Of a stretch of DNA of 64,000 bases, positions 34,100-46,311 are shown piece after piece. The translations under genes were made by a program, and so were the position numbers. The notes beneath the pieces were generated by a model, which saw nothing but the letters and a program-made list of their open reading frames with translations, was not told the origin of the DNA and made no database searches. Source of the stretch: Xenopus tropicalis (lineage: Eukaryota; Chordata; Amphibia; Anura; Pipidae); assembly GCF_000004195.4 (NCBI RefSeq), contig NC_030682.2, positions 132,091,234 to 132,155,233 of the forward strand, given 5' to 3'. Within the stretch, counting starts at the first letter, position 1. Each line of letters begins with the position of its first letter.

Positions 34100-34610
34100 A
34101 AGGGTTTTTTAGGACCTATAAATACTGTAAGGTCCAGTAAATCACCCATCAAAAAAACTAAATCAGGAACTGATTGCTTCACTTGCAAAAACCAATTCTG
34201 AAACATTCTCAAGTACATCAATAGCAAAAGGATGTGGGTTGTGCGGCTCCATTAAAAGAAGGAAATATTTTGGTTACAGGGATCCAGAAAAAGCAAATGA
34301 GCTAAATCAGATCTTCCCCTGCACTTTTCTTGGACTGGCCCTACTGTCCTCTTCCAGTAAACAAAAAAAACAACGTATCCCCTGAAGGAAAACTGAAGAT
34401 GCTTTTTCAGCTTCCACTAGATAGTACCGTTGGCACACACAGATGTATATGGGAGGGATACCACGCACAGTGCTCTTTAAATACTGGTGAGTTCTGTGTC
34501 TCCTTGTACAAGGCACCAACTGCATTGAGTGCAGCCATAGATACTTCCACTAAAGATCAGGTAATAGAAGATTTCATAGCGAGACAGTTGGTGCAGGGGA
34601 GTATTTAGAC
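34100..34610 (+). pseudogene. Unidentified degenerate coding-like segment
   Basis: Two overlapping frames on the plus strand look protein-like. One reads GLCGSIKRRKYFGYRDPEKA and NELNQIF, and the other continues from DWPYCPLPVNKK through EGKLKMLFQLPLDSTVGTHR to FIARQLVQGSI and a stop at 34608. A frame change near 34325-34335 would join them. I do not recognise the family; a decayed transposon protein is the simplest guess. Confidence 0.3.
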
Positions 34611-35116
34611 TTTCTTGTGTATTTGTTGGGACGTGGCCACTTCATTGTCACATACTCGCAGCTGATTCTTTATAATTCTGGGCAAGGTGACTGTTTGTGC
34701 CATATTGACATGAATTTCATAACTTAATTTATTTATGTTTGAAGAAAAACAGTGGCTTCCTGTTAAACATTCTGATTAACCCTTATGGCTTTCTCTTCTG
34801 CCTCATTTTACCCTTCAAATGGGGATCAGTGACCTTTTTATTACTTATCTTTCTATGCAGGCCCTCTACTATTCCCATTCCTATTTCTTGTTTAAACCAC
34901 TGCCTGGTTGCCAGGGTAAATAAGACCCTAGCAACCAGATAGCTGCTAAAGTACCAAATGGAAAGCTGCTGAACAGAAAGCTAAATAACTGAAAAACCAT
35001 ACAAAATAAAAAATGAAGACCAATTGCAAATCGCCTCAGAATGTCTACATCAGATTAATTAGTTAATCAGATTAGTTATTTTATAGGTGAACTGAGACGC
35101 TTCATGCAAAAAGTTG

Positions 35117-35480
35117 ACTAAAGGTCCCCTTACACGGGCTGATTCTAGCTGCTGATATCCCTTAGACAGATTCGGCAGCTAATCGGACCGTGTATGGGCA
35201 CTACCAACGGCCTGCCCGACCGATATCTGGTCTGAAATCGGGCAGATCTCGATCGGGCAGGTTAAAAAATCTAGTCGGATCAGGGACCGCATCAACGAGC
35301 CGATGCGGTCCCCGATCAGACTAGATTTTTTAACCTGGACCAACTTTGCCTATACCTGCCGTAATCATTTGATTGTTTGGCCCCAACGATATCGTCCACA
35401 CGTAGGTGGGGATATCGGGAGAAGATTCGCTCGCTTGGTGACATCGCCAAGCGAGCAGGTCTTAAGGTGTATTGCCACCT
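35117..35480. mobile_element. Palindromic MITE, second copy of the 30395 family
   Basis: It begins AAAGGTCCCCTTACACGGGC and ends around GCGAGCAGGTCTTAAGGTG. Inside is a strong hairpin (35260-35335) with arms GGTTAAAAAATCTAGTCGGA and TCAGACTAGATTTTTTAACC. Confidence 0.6.
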
Positions 35481-35804
35481 TAAGAACACTGTTGTCTGCA
35501 CTTTGCACCTTGCCCAGAGTTCTCCAAGAATGGGACACCAAAAGTTGCACCTCGCTTTGTATGTAGCGCTGCCTGCAGGACAAGTTAGGGAGTGCAGGGG
35601 ATACAAGGCAATAAGGAGTACCGGACCCCCTTGTGTCCTACAACACTGCTAGGTTTTGAGTTCCTTGCAAGGTGCAGAGAACACCTGGAACTGACCAGTT
35701 TCTCAGACGTATACGTTCCCTGCAATTGCTACAGTTTTACTCCCCTATAGCTCCAACATTTGCACCAGTGACATTAGTAAATAATCCCTATTGCGCTCAC
35801 TCAC

Positions 35805-36012
35805 TGCATCTCTCTGGTGTATCCGGCCATAGACATAATCAGCGAATGGCTTCCGAGGAATGTATTTGCCATGTCCTTCCATGGTATGCAGCATTCCATT
35901 CTCATACACAACCCTGCCCCCGGCGATGGTCACCAAGGGGACCCCATGGCACACCATCCCTTCAAAGATGTTGAAATTCACAGCTTGATGGTGAGTTTGG
36001 GCAGAAATGGTT
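35805..36012 (-). CDS. dpys: DPYS exon 8
   Basis: 208 nt, acceptor tctttgcag, donor GTGAGT at 35804. It encodes [20 protein letters not shown] and ends YGRIHQRDA in phase 0. GTGAGT is preferred over an overlapping GTGAGC 4 nt further on. Confidence 0.94.
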
Positions 36013-36282
36013 CTGCAAAGAAAAGACACACAAGTTTTGTGATTTTGTTTTTACCTTTTAAAGATGAAACAAAGTTCAAGGCTGAATAGTAGAGTCTTGT
36101 ACAAGTACCCACTTCTTTATACTGAAAGACTTGAGAACTCACAAAGCCATTTGAGGATACGCCGAACTTGGTGGCTGTTATTCTAACAAGCTGCCACTTT
36201 CTTTGAGCCAAACGTAAAAGGAAATTATATTTAAATGTTTTACCACCACTTCTCAGTACTAAAACTGCCATACACTGTACAG

Positions 36283-36588
36283 CAGTGTTCCCCAACCAGT
36301 GGCTTAGGGGCAACATGTTGCTCACCAACCCCTTGGATGTTGCTCCCAGGGGCCTCAAAGTAGGTGCTTATTTTTGAATTTCTGGTAAGGAGGTAAGTTT
36401 TGGTTGCATAAAAACCAAGTATAATGCCAAACAGAGCCTCTGTAGGCTGCCAGTCCACATAGGGGCTATTAAGTAGGCAATCATAACACTTATTTGCACC
36501 CCCAGGAACCTTTTTCATGCTTGTCTTGCTCCCCAACACTTTTTCCATTTGAATGTGGCTCACGGGTCTAAAAGGTTGGGGATCCCTG
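36283..36588. mobile_element. hAT MITE in DPYS intron 7, perfect 8-bp TSD
   Basis: It begins CAGTGTTCCCCAACC and ends GGTTGGGGATCCCTG. CTGTACAG is duplicated at 36275-36282 and 36589-36596. It lies 0.27 kb upstream (in gene direction) of exon 8. Confidence 0.9.
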
Positions 36589-36949
36589 CTGTACAGTATC
36601 AAAAGGGTAACTGGTTACATAGTTAGGTATTTAGTTTGGTTTGGAAAACAAAACAAAACTGAATCAATTTCAACCCCTCTAAGTGCACCCTAGCACATAT
36701 ATATATTTATGTATACACACACACATGTATATACCTTGGATAGCCTTGGATATTATGCTTTTTCAAGAATTCACAAAAGTGGTTATATTAAGACAAAATA
36801 AAAGTGGAAATTGATTTGTCAGATTTCCCACAAACCCCTATTCCCTCTTCTGTGAATTTGTCTTTTAAACAGACACTTATTGGATTTTGTATTTTATACA
36901 ACATTTGAAACAACTTTTTTGGGGAACACCTTACCAAACACAACTTACA

Positions 36950-37270
36950 TTTATAATGTAATAATATGGTTTGGAACAGTTCCCTAAGCCCCGCCCCCTG
37001 TTCCCCTGCTGATCTGGCTGACTACTTCAGCCTGCATCCTCCCAATTCCACAATTCCTTGCAATATCAATAAGGAAAGGAACATCACAGTGCAATGCACT
37101 GTGGGTTATGTAGTTTCTGCATGCTGTCTGTAAGCTGTGAAGAAGTTGTTACAATTTGTAACATCAATGTTTTAGTCCCTCCTCCCCTGCCAGAATTTTA
37201 AATGATGCAGAAAGAGAAGAACTGTTTTGCAGCTAAATTGCAGCATATAAAAGGGTATTTATTCATAAAT
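36950..37270. mobile_element. Dispersed repeat copy (CCCCGCCCCCTGTTCCCC family)
   Basis: Shares the ordered blocks of 32640-33010 and 56095-56460. It lies in DPYS intron 7. Confidence 0.6.
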
Positions 37271-39266
37271 TTTCATTTGGAATATGTCATTTTGAACAGA
37301 AAAAAAAAAAAGATGACAGAAATAATACAAAAAAAATATATTAGAAAAAATAAAACTGCTTTTGCTGGATAAAAAAAATCAGCCCCTTAGTCTTTTCTGG
37401 TCAGCTGGGAAATCAAGGGAAGTCAGGCAGTTTTACTGCTCCATCAGTTCCTATTATTGTTATAAGGAGCGAGTGACTGCTCCTATCAACACCTAACGTT
37501 CCCAGAACTGTGGCCAAGTCCAGGGGAAAGAAATTGAATTTTCATTGATTCGTAAAGACTTAAAGAAACAAAAGAGACTTGCAGAGCAGCGGTTGTCATT
37601 AGGAAGAGTAGGGCAAGGTGGTGATTCTGTATGTCTATATGTTTGCCAATATGACCAGCCACACCTGTCACACATCCTAAACCCCATCCTCTTCCAAGAA
37701 AGTTAATTCAGTTCTTAGGTACATGACATAGCACTGTGTACTTACAAAATAAACTAAAATGGTAACAGTATGGCATAATTCCATGTAACACTCTTTCTCT
37801 CCACTGGGCCCTCCCTGCTGCATTGTCTGGGTGTAACCACTTGAGTCTCTACAGTCTGGCAGTTGACGCTTGGGGCTCTACCCTACTCTGCCTCTCTTTG
37901 GTGGTGCACGCGGCTGCTCCGACTAGCTTTCTGTAACAGAAGCTATCCTCAGACTAACTAATGCCTCAATAATGGGGGGCACTTCAACCTTCCACTTGGG
38001 TGCATCACTCATGGCATGTCTTCCTTAATTTCACTTCCCTGGCACAATTAATTATGTTTCACAGCATGGAGCTCAAAGAAGCTGAACCTTGGGATTGTTA
38101 TCCGAAAGTCATTGACACAATTAATTCTCTTCCTAAATTTGGAGCCCAAAGAGGCTGAAACTTGGGATTGCCACCCTATTATAAACTATGGAATATCTAA
38201 AGTTCTCCTAGATTCCTCTCTTCCACAGGGCAGTTCTGCACTGGGAGATAAATCATTATAGGGACAGGTTAACTAACCACTAGTTTCCCTACACAATGAA
38301 ACTAAAAGGGTATATTTGATCTGTATGTACCTTACACAAGTAGTAACATTCAGTCTAAACAAGGAGCTCAGTAGAAGTAGCTACTGGAAGAGTGAAAATG
38401 ACCAGACACATAGGGCTACTGGATAATGTTTGTGTAATGAGGTGAGCCCACACATCTTTTGGCACAATTCTGGGGGGGGGAAATTGTTACAAACACAAGT
38501 TGCAATGGTTTTGGGACCAAAGGAGTTAACTTTTAACTATTTAAAATTAACAATAGTAAAATATAAATATGAATGGGACCTACCAGTTCTTTCAATTCTG
38601 TACTTCAAAATAATATTTTTTTTTTTGTAACAATAATCCTGACTTTTATGGTGGTATGTTAGTATCTATTCTCTGTTTTTATACCCCCCCCCCCATCCCA
38701 TTTACCTTTGTATTAAAATGAGCTTCAGTGAATTATTACTGTTTAGAATTGAAATGCATACATCAGCAGGTTAGAGAGGAGCCAATGTATTTAGAAATAC
38801 TTTGTATTTTAACCTTTTCCTGATATTGCAGAAGGTGTAACGGTGTTGCTGCCACTTTAAGCGGATTTAGCAGAGTTGGATTGTATAATATGGAAGCTCA
38901 GGGTAGATGCCAGTGGGAAACTCTTCAGTAAACACTGTCACTTCATGACTAACCTTGTTAATGCAAAGAGACAGTCTTTACTGGCCCTTGAAAATGCTTA
39001 GAACTTACAATGGATTGGGGGCATGGCCCAGTGTCTATGGTCTGCTGACACTGAAGAAAAGGACAGAAGCCCTGTTAACTGTAATGTTACAAAGTAGGCA
39101 CAGGGAAGGCAGATACAACCTAGATTTACTCATAGGTTTAAAACAATGATGGCACAGGACATGATTTCAGGGTCTCTTTTTAAAATACCTTCACTTCTGA
39201 GTAGACCCCAGGGAGAGAACACAGACCTATGGTATATTTTCCTGTACAAAGATATTGTGCCAACTG
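37271..39266. other. DPYS intron 7, no feature recognised
   Basis: Non-coding. It contains short A and T runs and a C run near 38685-38695. Confidence 0.6.
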
Positions 39267-39429
39267 CACAACGTGGCGATTCTATGCAGGGCATCCACCC
39301 TTGCAGGTTTATTGCAGGAAGGATGTAACATTTCGGGGGTTGTTCCCTTCTGACAGCCCCTGAAACGTTACATCCTTTCTGCAATAAACCTACAAGGGGG
39401 GGTACCCTCCATTGAATTGCCACGTTGTG
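39267..39429. mobile_element. Imperfect palindrome with hammerhead relics
   Basis: The arms CACAACGTGGCGATTCTATG and (inverted) CATTGAATTGCCACGTTGTG converge on a centre near 39345. Both arms keep GGTTTATTGCAG (AATAAA on the inverse) and a GTAACATTTC/GAAACGTTAC pair. CTGACAG precedes GAAAC on the plus arm; the other arm has TCAGAA and GAAAT with a GGG/CCC stem. It looks like a decayed head-to-head pair of the hammerhead-type elements. Confidence 0.5.
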
Positions 39430-41824
39430 CCGGTAATTGCTTTGGGAATCCATATTGGTAAGGGGGTGCCGGCCCCCCCAATTATTGAGCACCGGGCGGA
39501 AATAGAAGGAGAGGCCTGGGTGTGCATGGGAAGAAATTCTTTACTATTGTGCCATCTGCCCAACTCTTCTTCCAAATAAAATAGGCAACAATAGATATAA
39601 ATCCATCCCAACTTGAAAAGGACCCGACCCCTCCATGAATCCTGTAAATTGTATGAAACACTTGCAGTCATGTTCCTTAGATTTATTAAAACTCCTTACT
39701 GTTTTCTAATATACTTATATTTAAAGGTGCATTAAGTTTTTCCAAGCCACCATTCACAGTGAGGATTACAGAAAGGAGGATCAAGGACAAATGACACTGG
39801 TTGACATGGCACTGGAGGACCACCCTGTGCTTCAATATAACATATCCCCTTGTGTACTCTTCATCAGTATTATTGATATGTATTGCATTGAAGAGTAGAT
39901 AGTTATTATAGCATTTGCATAGGCGAGTTGTTGGGGTAGTTGTAGGAATAAGAGTAAGTAAGCCTAATGATAAAAGTTGTTGGAGCAATCAGAAGTTTTA
40001 ATAATGGGGATACTAAGTTGCATGAATGTTGAATAAGTTTCTCCATATTGGGGTATGGTAAAAAGGCTAAAGTGATGTAATGAAGTCCCCAACAAATCAT
40101 AAATGTGGAGTGAAATAGCACAAGAGTTCTGGCTTCAGAATATAACTTTGTACCCAGCCTCTATCAGAGCAAATAACATTCACTTGTTCAGCAGTCGTTC
40201 TGCATCCATCACCGGGAGCATCCGAGATACCAAAAAATCCAAGCATTTCTCAATGCAAAACGCTGAGAAGTTGCTCGCAGATTGCGCAGTGACATGGAAG
40301 ATCGCAGCTCCAGCCTTGCGACTCATTTCTGATTCATATCTTTTTTTTTTTAAATGTTCTTTTCAAGCCAGCAATCTTTTCCCTATAGAAGCTGACAGAC
40401 GTTCCATTTCTGTCCCTCGGAGTTGTGCTGATTGTTTAGGTCTATCTTTGCTGTATTTACATGACAATAACGCTCATTAAACCACAAATCAAGTTCCTAT
40501 CTGATGATCTCAATATTTAAATATCTCAGAAGTGAGACACAGCTGTGAGGTGGCATTAATGGCGCTCCCGCTAATAAAGTTATGAGGTGGGGGGGGGGGG
40601 GGGAGAAGAAGTGCTCTGTTGAGCGGCATTGTGGGGAATGATATCATACAGTGACGCTGTACAATGAAGCACCTTTTTATGGGACCACTCCGTGGTCTGG
40701 GCCCCCCTTTTCCCAGGGCCCCCCAGCAGTCCAACATACAGCAGACCTGTACCTGCACTGAGAACATCTTTGTATTTGAAGTCCACATATTTATCACCTG
40801 GCTAATAACCAGTTTGAACCCATTCAAGTCAACAATGGGCTATTACCCATAAAAGAGAAGGTTGATTGCATAAGAACTAGGTGGAGCTCCATCAGGATCC
40901 ATGAAAGACAAAATCATGAGGCCTAAAGGCAGGGTTTCCATCTGGTTCAGCTGAATATGTTGGTAACCCTTCCTTCAGATGTAGTGAGGAACGTGTGCTA
41001 AAATTGGCAGCAACAAGATATTTTTAGTAGGACATATATTAGTATTGACCAAATAGGTCTGATATTGCAATATTTGTGAGCCTCCTAGCAACAAGGGCTA
41101 CCTACTGATACTGTCAAATGAGATTCCAGCATAATCTGACCAACCAGTAACTGCATCTTCTAGGGATTCTATGGATTTGAAAGGAAAAAAGGGGTTCCCA
41201 TCATATTTATGGTGGGTCTCCATGATCCCCTGTAATAATATGAAATTTCTTCCTGCAGTAGAAAAGAGAGGTCCCAAACCATTCTTGGTTCACAAAGCTG
41301 ATTTCCTCACTTTATTTTGGTCTCCTGAGATGAAGGCTGGGGAACTCAGTCCTATTATATTATAAGTGGTCATAGGCCACTCTGTGTTCCCACTGCTGCC
41401 AGATGATCAGATCTTTGCATTGTGGCCCTATGTGACTGTAGCTCTAATAGGCATGTTATACAGTGACCAGATCTCAGAGGGAATAGCTAATTTTAGTTTA
41501 GGAGCTATAAGGCTCAAATGACATGGATTACACTGGCAGCTAAGGCTCTTACTAAGGAGCTCAGGGACGGGCTGAAAGTAAGGCCATCAGATCATGGGAA
41601 AAATCAGGGGACACTTGCAGAAAATCTATGGAAGGCTTGTGCTGATTGGCTCTAATTTACTTGAAATCAGTTTACATTAGTGCAACCGAGACCTTTGCAT
41701 TTATGACAATGATCTGGAACCCTCAGCTTAGACAGTATTTCAGGAGTAAAAGGGAAAAACTAGTGATGTTAGTGTTGCTAACCTGCCCGGTACTAGGGGC
41801 CCACAGCTAACAGACAGTTATTCC
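39430..41824. other. DPYS intron 7, remainder
   Basis: Only a G homopolymer (about 40589-40603) and a T run (about 40340-40350) stand out; no coding homology. Confidence 0.6.
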
Positions 41825-42315
41825 TTAAAGTGGACCTGTCACCCGGACATAAAAAGCTGAATAATGAAAGTCCTTTTCAAGTTAAACAAGAAACCCAAAT
41901 TCATTTCTATAAACACATCCAAACCCATTAGGGGCATTTAAAAATCCCAGCTGTCAATCATATATTGCCTGCCCTGCCACTACGCCTTAGGCATAGAGGC
42001 AGGGCAGACAAGTACTTTAACTTCCAATTCAGCTCTTACTTTCCCCCTCCTTCCTAACCATCTAATTGTGTAGCCAGGGCCTGGGCATCTGGTCCCCATT
42101 CTGGCACATACACAAGATTTTGGGGTGATACAAAGCTTGCCTTAATAACAGTATTCACAAAATGGCACCTGCCTATTTGCTGTGATTGTGTAATTCCAGG
42201 ACTGAAGGAAACAAGATTAATATTATTTATATAGTGTAAATGAAGGTTATTTTGCTTAACAAACACAATAGAAAATAATTTTGAATTATTTCTTAGGGTG
42301 ACAAGTCCCCTTTAA
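41825..42315. mobile_element. T2-like MITE
   Basis: It starts TTAAAGTGGACCTGTCACCC and ends GGGTGACAAGTCCCCTTTAA, an inverted repeat with TTAA at the borders, 491 bp. Confidence 0.75.
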
Positions 42316-43615
42316 CACCAGCCCTAGTTGCAGCCTATCTCTTGATAAAATTCTCCCATAATATCCTACTGTTCCCCTGACTCCGTATAGCCATACTATA
42401 GACATTATCCCTCTGTGAGACCCCACAAACAGCAGGGTCAGGGGACACCACCCCTACTATCCTCCTATAAACCCCACTCGGGTTAAAAAATAAAAAGTGA
42501 CCAAATAAAGCTACTTGCACATCAGTGGGATGTTGCACTGCCATCGCGTTTGCCAACCTGTTGGCTCAGTTGCTACTGTGGTGCTGCTGTTTTTCTGACT
42601 TGAACATTTCCTGCACTTTAATTGGGATTTTTGCCATGCTGCTATGACATTGACTAAAGGCAACACTTTGTTTAAGTGGATTAGATATTGGCTCTAAAAC
42701 TCTTGGCTGGAACATCACTATACGTATTGTCATTCCAGGCTGGATAAAATAAAGAGATATATTGTCATAATACAGAGACGCTTCATATACTGCATCTTTA
42801 GCAATGGGGTTAAACAGTAGTGCTTTCCAAATGGCTGTATAAGGGTATCAAACAGATTTTTAATGGACCCAGTTTGTACAAGGGTCCCGTGTGTGCAAGG
42901 ACACCATAGTCTTTTTGGGTGACATCATTTTATTACAGTTGAGTCACTGTGCATGGAAAGAGTTGGATGGCACAGGTCTGCAGGGTTGGATAGGCCCATG
43001 GAGATACTGGGAAAAATCTTGGTGGGCCCCAGTGCAGTCCCAGTCCTCCTACCTGCCTTGGCCAAAGTGCGGGGGGTTGGTAGCTGTGAGCAGCAGTCAG
43101 CAAGGAAAGACATGTATTATGGGGGATCTATGGTGGTCTGCTGGCCAAGGGGGGGCACTAGAGGTTTGGCTCCCAGTGGAACCAACCCTGCTTGTCTGCA
43201 CCTTTTCCCACCATTGCTCCAAGCAGCATACAGTATATGTATATCCTTATAGTTTTATTAACCCATGCCTGTACAAGAGACTGATACAAAAAGAGGGGAC
43301 TGATTACCATAAGAATAGACTTGCACTTCCTACAAGCATTATATTAATATAAAATCATTTCTGCCTTATACCTGTAATTATATTTCTGTTCATCACTTCT
43401 ACCAGTAAGGAAGGGAACTCACACACTGCAGCTATAGTAATACAATAAATGCCCTTTAGTGTAGATTTTTTCTCTTGTAAAGGAGCATCATCCGTGTTGT
43501 TCTTGCCCTGAAACATTGTGAGAACCTTGTTCCATAATGCACTTTCCCAGGAACCCCTCCCCCTAAAATGATTGACCTTTCTTTGGTTAATGCCATGTAC
43601 TAATCCATGCGTTAC
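42316..43615. other. DPYS intron 7, 5' part
   Basis: No exon or transposon recognised between the MITE and exon 7. Confidence 0.6.
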
Positions 43616-43758
43616 CTTGTGGCTTGGGGGTCCCAGATGACAATATCAGCATCAGACCCTATGGCAATCTTTCCCTTCCTTGGATAGATGTTAAAAATCT
43701 TTGCTGCGTTGGAGCTTGTGACGGCCACAAACCTGTTCTCATCCATTTTACCACTGTG
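43616..43758 (-). CDS. dpys: DPYS exon 7
   Basis: 143 nt, acceptor ctttttcag, donor GTAACG, leaving phase 2. It encodes [20 protein letters not shown] and [19 protein letters not shown]. Confidence 0.95.
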
Positions 43759-44463
43759 CTGAAAAAGGCAAAAATCCATTAGAAAACTGTGAGCCCCATC
43801 CCTCATTAGAAAAGAAGCTGCCATATTGCCTGCCATTAAGTTGGGATCAAGTTGGGATCAATGATGAACTTAATTCAGTGTGAATAACATTTGCTGTGTC
43901 TGTGTATATATAATATAATCCCACATAGGGGCAGTGAGTCCTTATGGGCCATGTTTGCTCCAAAAGGCAATGAATAACATCCCAGAGCTTCTCTGTCTGA
44001 CGGAATTCAGATACAATATTATGGGATACAATATTATAATAGTTTGGGTGCCAGGAATTCTCTGTGAAGACTCAGTTTATGAAACACAAAATATCATGTA
44101 AACTGATTTACAGTACAATATAGTACAGTGTTAGAAGAAATAAAGATTATCACTATGAGACATTCAGCTTATCCTGAGCCTTGGGATCCCTTAATGAGAG
44201 ATTCAGTTATAGCTGAAGGCAATGTGATCCCAATGGGGGTCCTAATCCTTCTATCTCCCATATGTAATAAAAGGCACTAAGTTTGCTCAGGAGCAGTAAC
44301 CCATAGCAACCAATAAGATGTTTCCTTTCAAACAGATGACCAGTAAATTCTACCTGCTGATTGGTTGCTATTGGTTACCACTCCTGGGCAAGCCTTTTAT
44401 TCAATAACCCCCTGTAATCCTAATGGAGTCTCAGGTTCTTACTGTGTTAGTTATGTTCTTCTA

Positions 44464-44670
<207 letters not shown>

Positions 44671-44696
44671 TCACCCCAGACTATTTGTAGACTTAC

Positions 44697-44853
44697 TTGG
44701 CCAGTAAGTTCATGAGGTACTCTGGGGTGGAAGGGTCTGGGCGCAGTGGGGGCCCCATCACAAACGCTGCTGCGTGACACCAATCATGGTGCCAGTAATT
44801 AGTTCCGTCTGTCCCAAGGCCGGCTGCTATAGGCTCCCCAAATACTACTTTGC
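44697..44853 (-). CDS. dpys: DPYS exon 5
   Basis: 157 nt, acceptor gcttttccag, donor GTAAGT, leaving phase 2. It encodes [20 protein letters not shown] and [20 protein letters not shown]. Confidence 0.95.
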
Positions 44854-45077
44854 CTGGAAAAGCAAAGTATTCCTTCAGAATTAATCACTGTTTCCCTCTC
44901 CTTATCCTGCTTTATATTACCATGTATGCACTTTCCTCACTACTGGTTCTGGCTCCAGTTCCCACAATGCATTTCATGCTTCATCACAGGGCTGTTTATA
45001 GGATGGAGTCACAACCAGCAGTGCATGGCCAGTGGGTAAGGTGTTAATATTTCCAACATATACCCATATAATCACAG

Positions 45078-46311
45078 TACAGGTATAGGACCCGTTATCC
45101 AGAATGCTTGGAACCAAGGGTATTCCGGATAAGGGGTCTTTCTGTAATTTGGATCTCCATACCTTAAGTCTGCTAAAAAATCAATAAAACATTAATTAAC
45201 CCCAATAGGATTGTTTTGCATCCAATAAGGATTAATTATATTTTAGTTGGGATCAAGTACAGGTACTGTTTTATTATTACAGAGAAAAGGGAATCATTTA
45301 ACCATGAAATAAACCCAATAGGGCTGTTCTGCCCCCAATAAGGGGTAATTATATCTTAGTTGGGATCAAGTACAGGTACTGTTTTATTATTACAGAGAAA
45401 AGGGAATCATTTAACCATTAAATAAACCCAATAGGGCTGTTCTGCCCCCAATAAGGGGTAATTATATCTTAGTTGGGATCAAGTACAGGTACTGTTTTAT
45501 TATTACAGAGAAAAGGGAATCATTTAACCATTAAATAAACCCAATAGGGCTGTTCTGCCCCCAATAAGGGGTAATTATATCTTAGTTGGGATCAAGTACA
45601 GGTACTGTTTTATTATTACAGAGAAAAGGGAATCATTTAACCATTAAATAAACCCAATAGGGCTGTTCTGCCCCCAATAAGGGGTAATTATATCTTAGTT
45701 GGGATCAAGTACAGGTACTGTTTTATTATTACAGAGAAAAGGGAATCATTTAACCATGAAATAAACCCAATAGGGCTGTTCTGCCCCCAATAAGGGGTAA
45801 TTATATCTTAGTTGGCATCAAGTACAGGTACTGTTTTATTATGACAGAGAAAAGGGAATCATTTAACCATGAAATAAACCCAATAGGATTATTTTGCCCC
45901 CAATAAGGGGTAATTATATCTTAGTTGGCATCAAGTACAGGTACTGTTTTATTATTACAGAGAAAAGGGAATCATTTAACCATTAAATAAACCCAATAGG
46001 ATTATTTTGCCCCCAATAAGGGGTAATTATATCTTAGTTGGCATCAAGTACAGGTACTGTTTTATTATGACAGAGAAAAGGGAATCATTTAACCATGAAA
46101 TAAACCCAATAGGGCTGTTCTGCCCCAATAAGGGGTAATTATATCTTAGTTGGGATCAAGTACAGGTACTGTTTTATTATTACAGAGAAAAAGGAAATTA
46201 GTATTAAAATTCTGAATTATTTGATTAAAATGGAGTCTATGGGAGATGGGCTTTCCGTAATTCGGAGCTTTCTGGATAACAGGTTTCCGGATAAGGGGTC
46301 CGAAACCTGTA
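45078..46311. mobile_element. TACAGGTA MITE expanded by nine 113-bp internal units
   Basis: The ends are TACAGGTATAGGACCCGTTA and GGGGTCCGAAACCTGTA, flanked by TA. AGTTGGGATCAAGTACAGG recurs at 45245, 45358, 45471, 45584 and on to 46148, every 113 bp (one unit is 112). The ends occur once only, so the expansion is internal. Confidence 0.85.

Noticed and set aside
36240..36602. 120-codon minus-strand open frame
   Set aside because: It coincides with a hAT MITE with perfect target duplications and has no homology.
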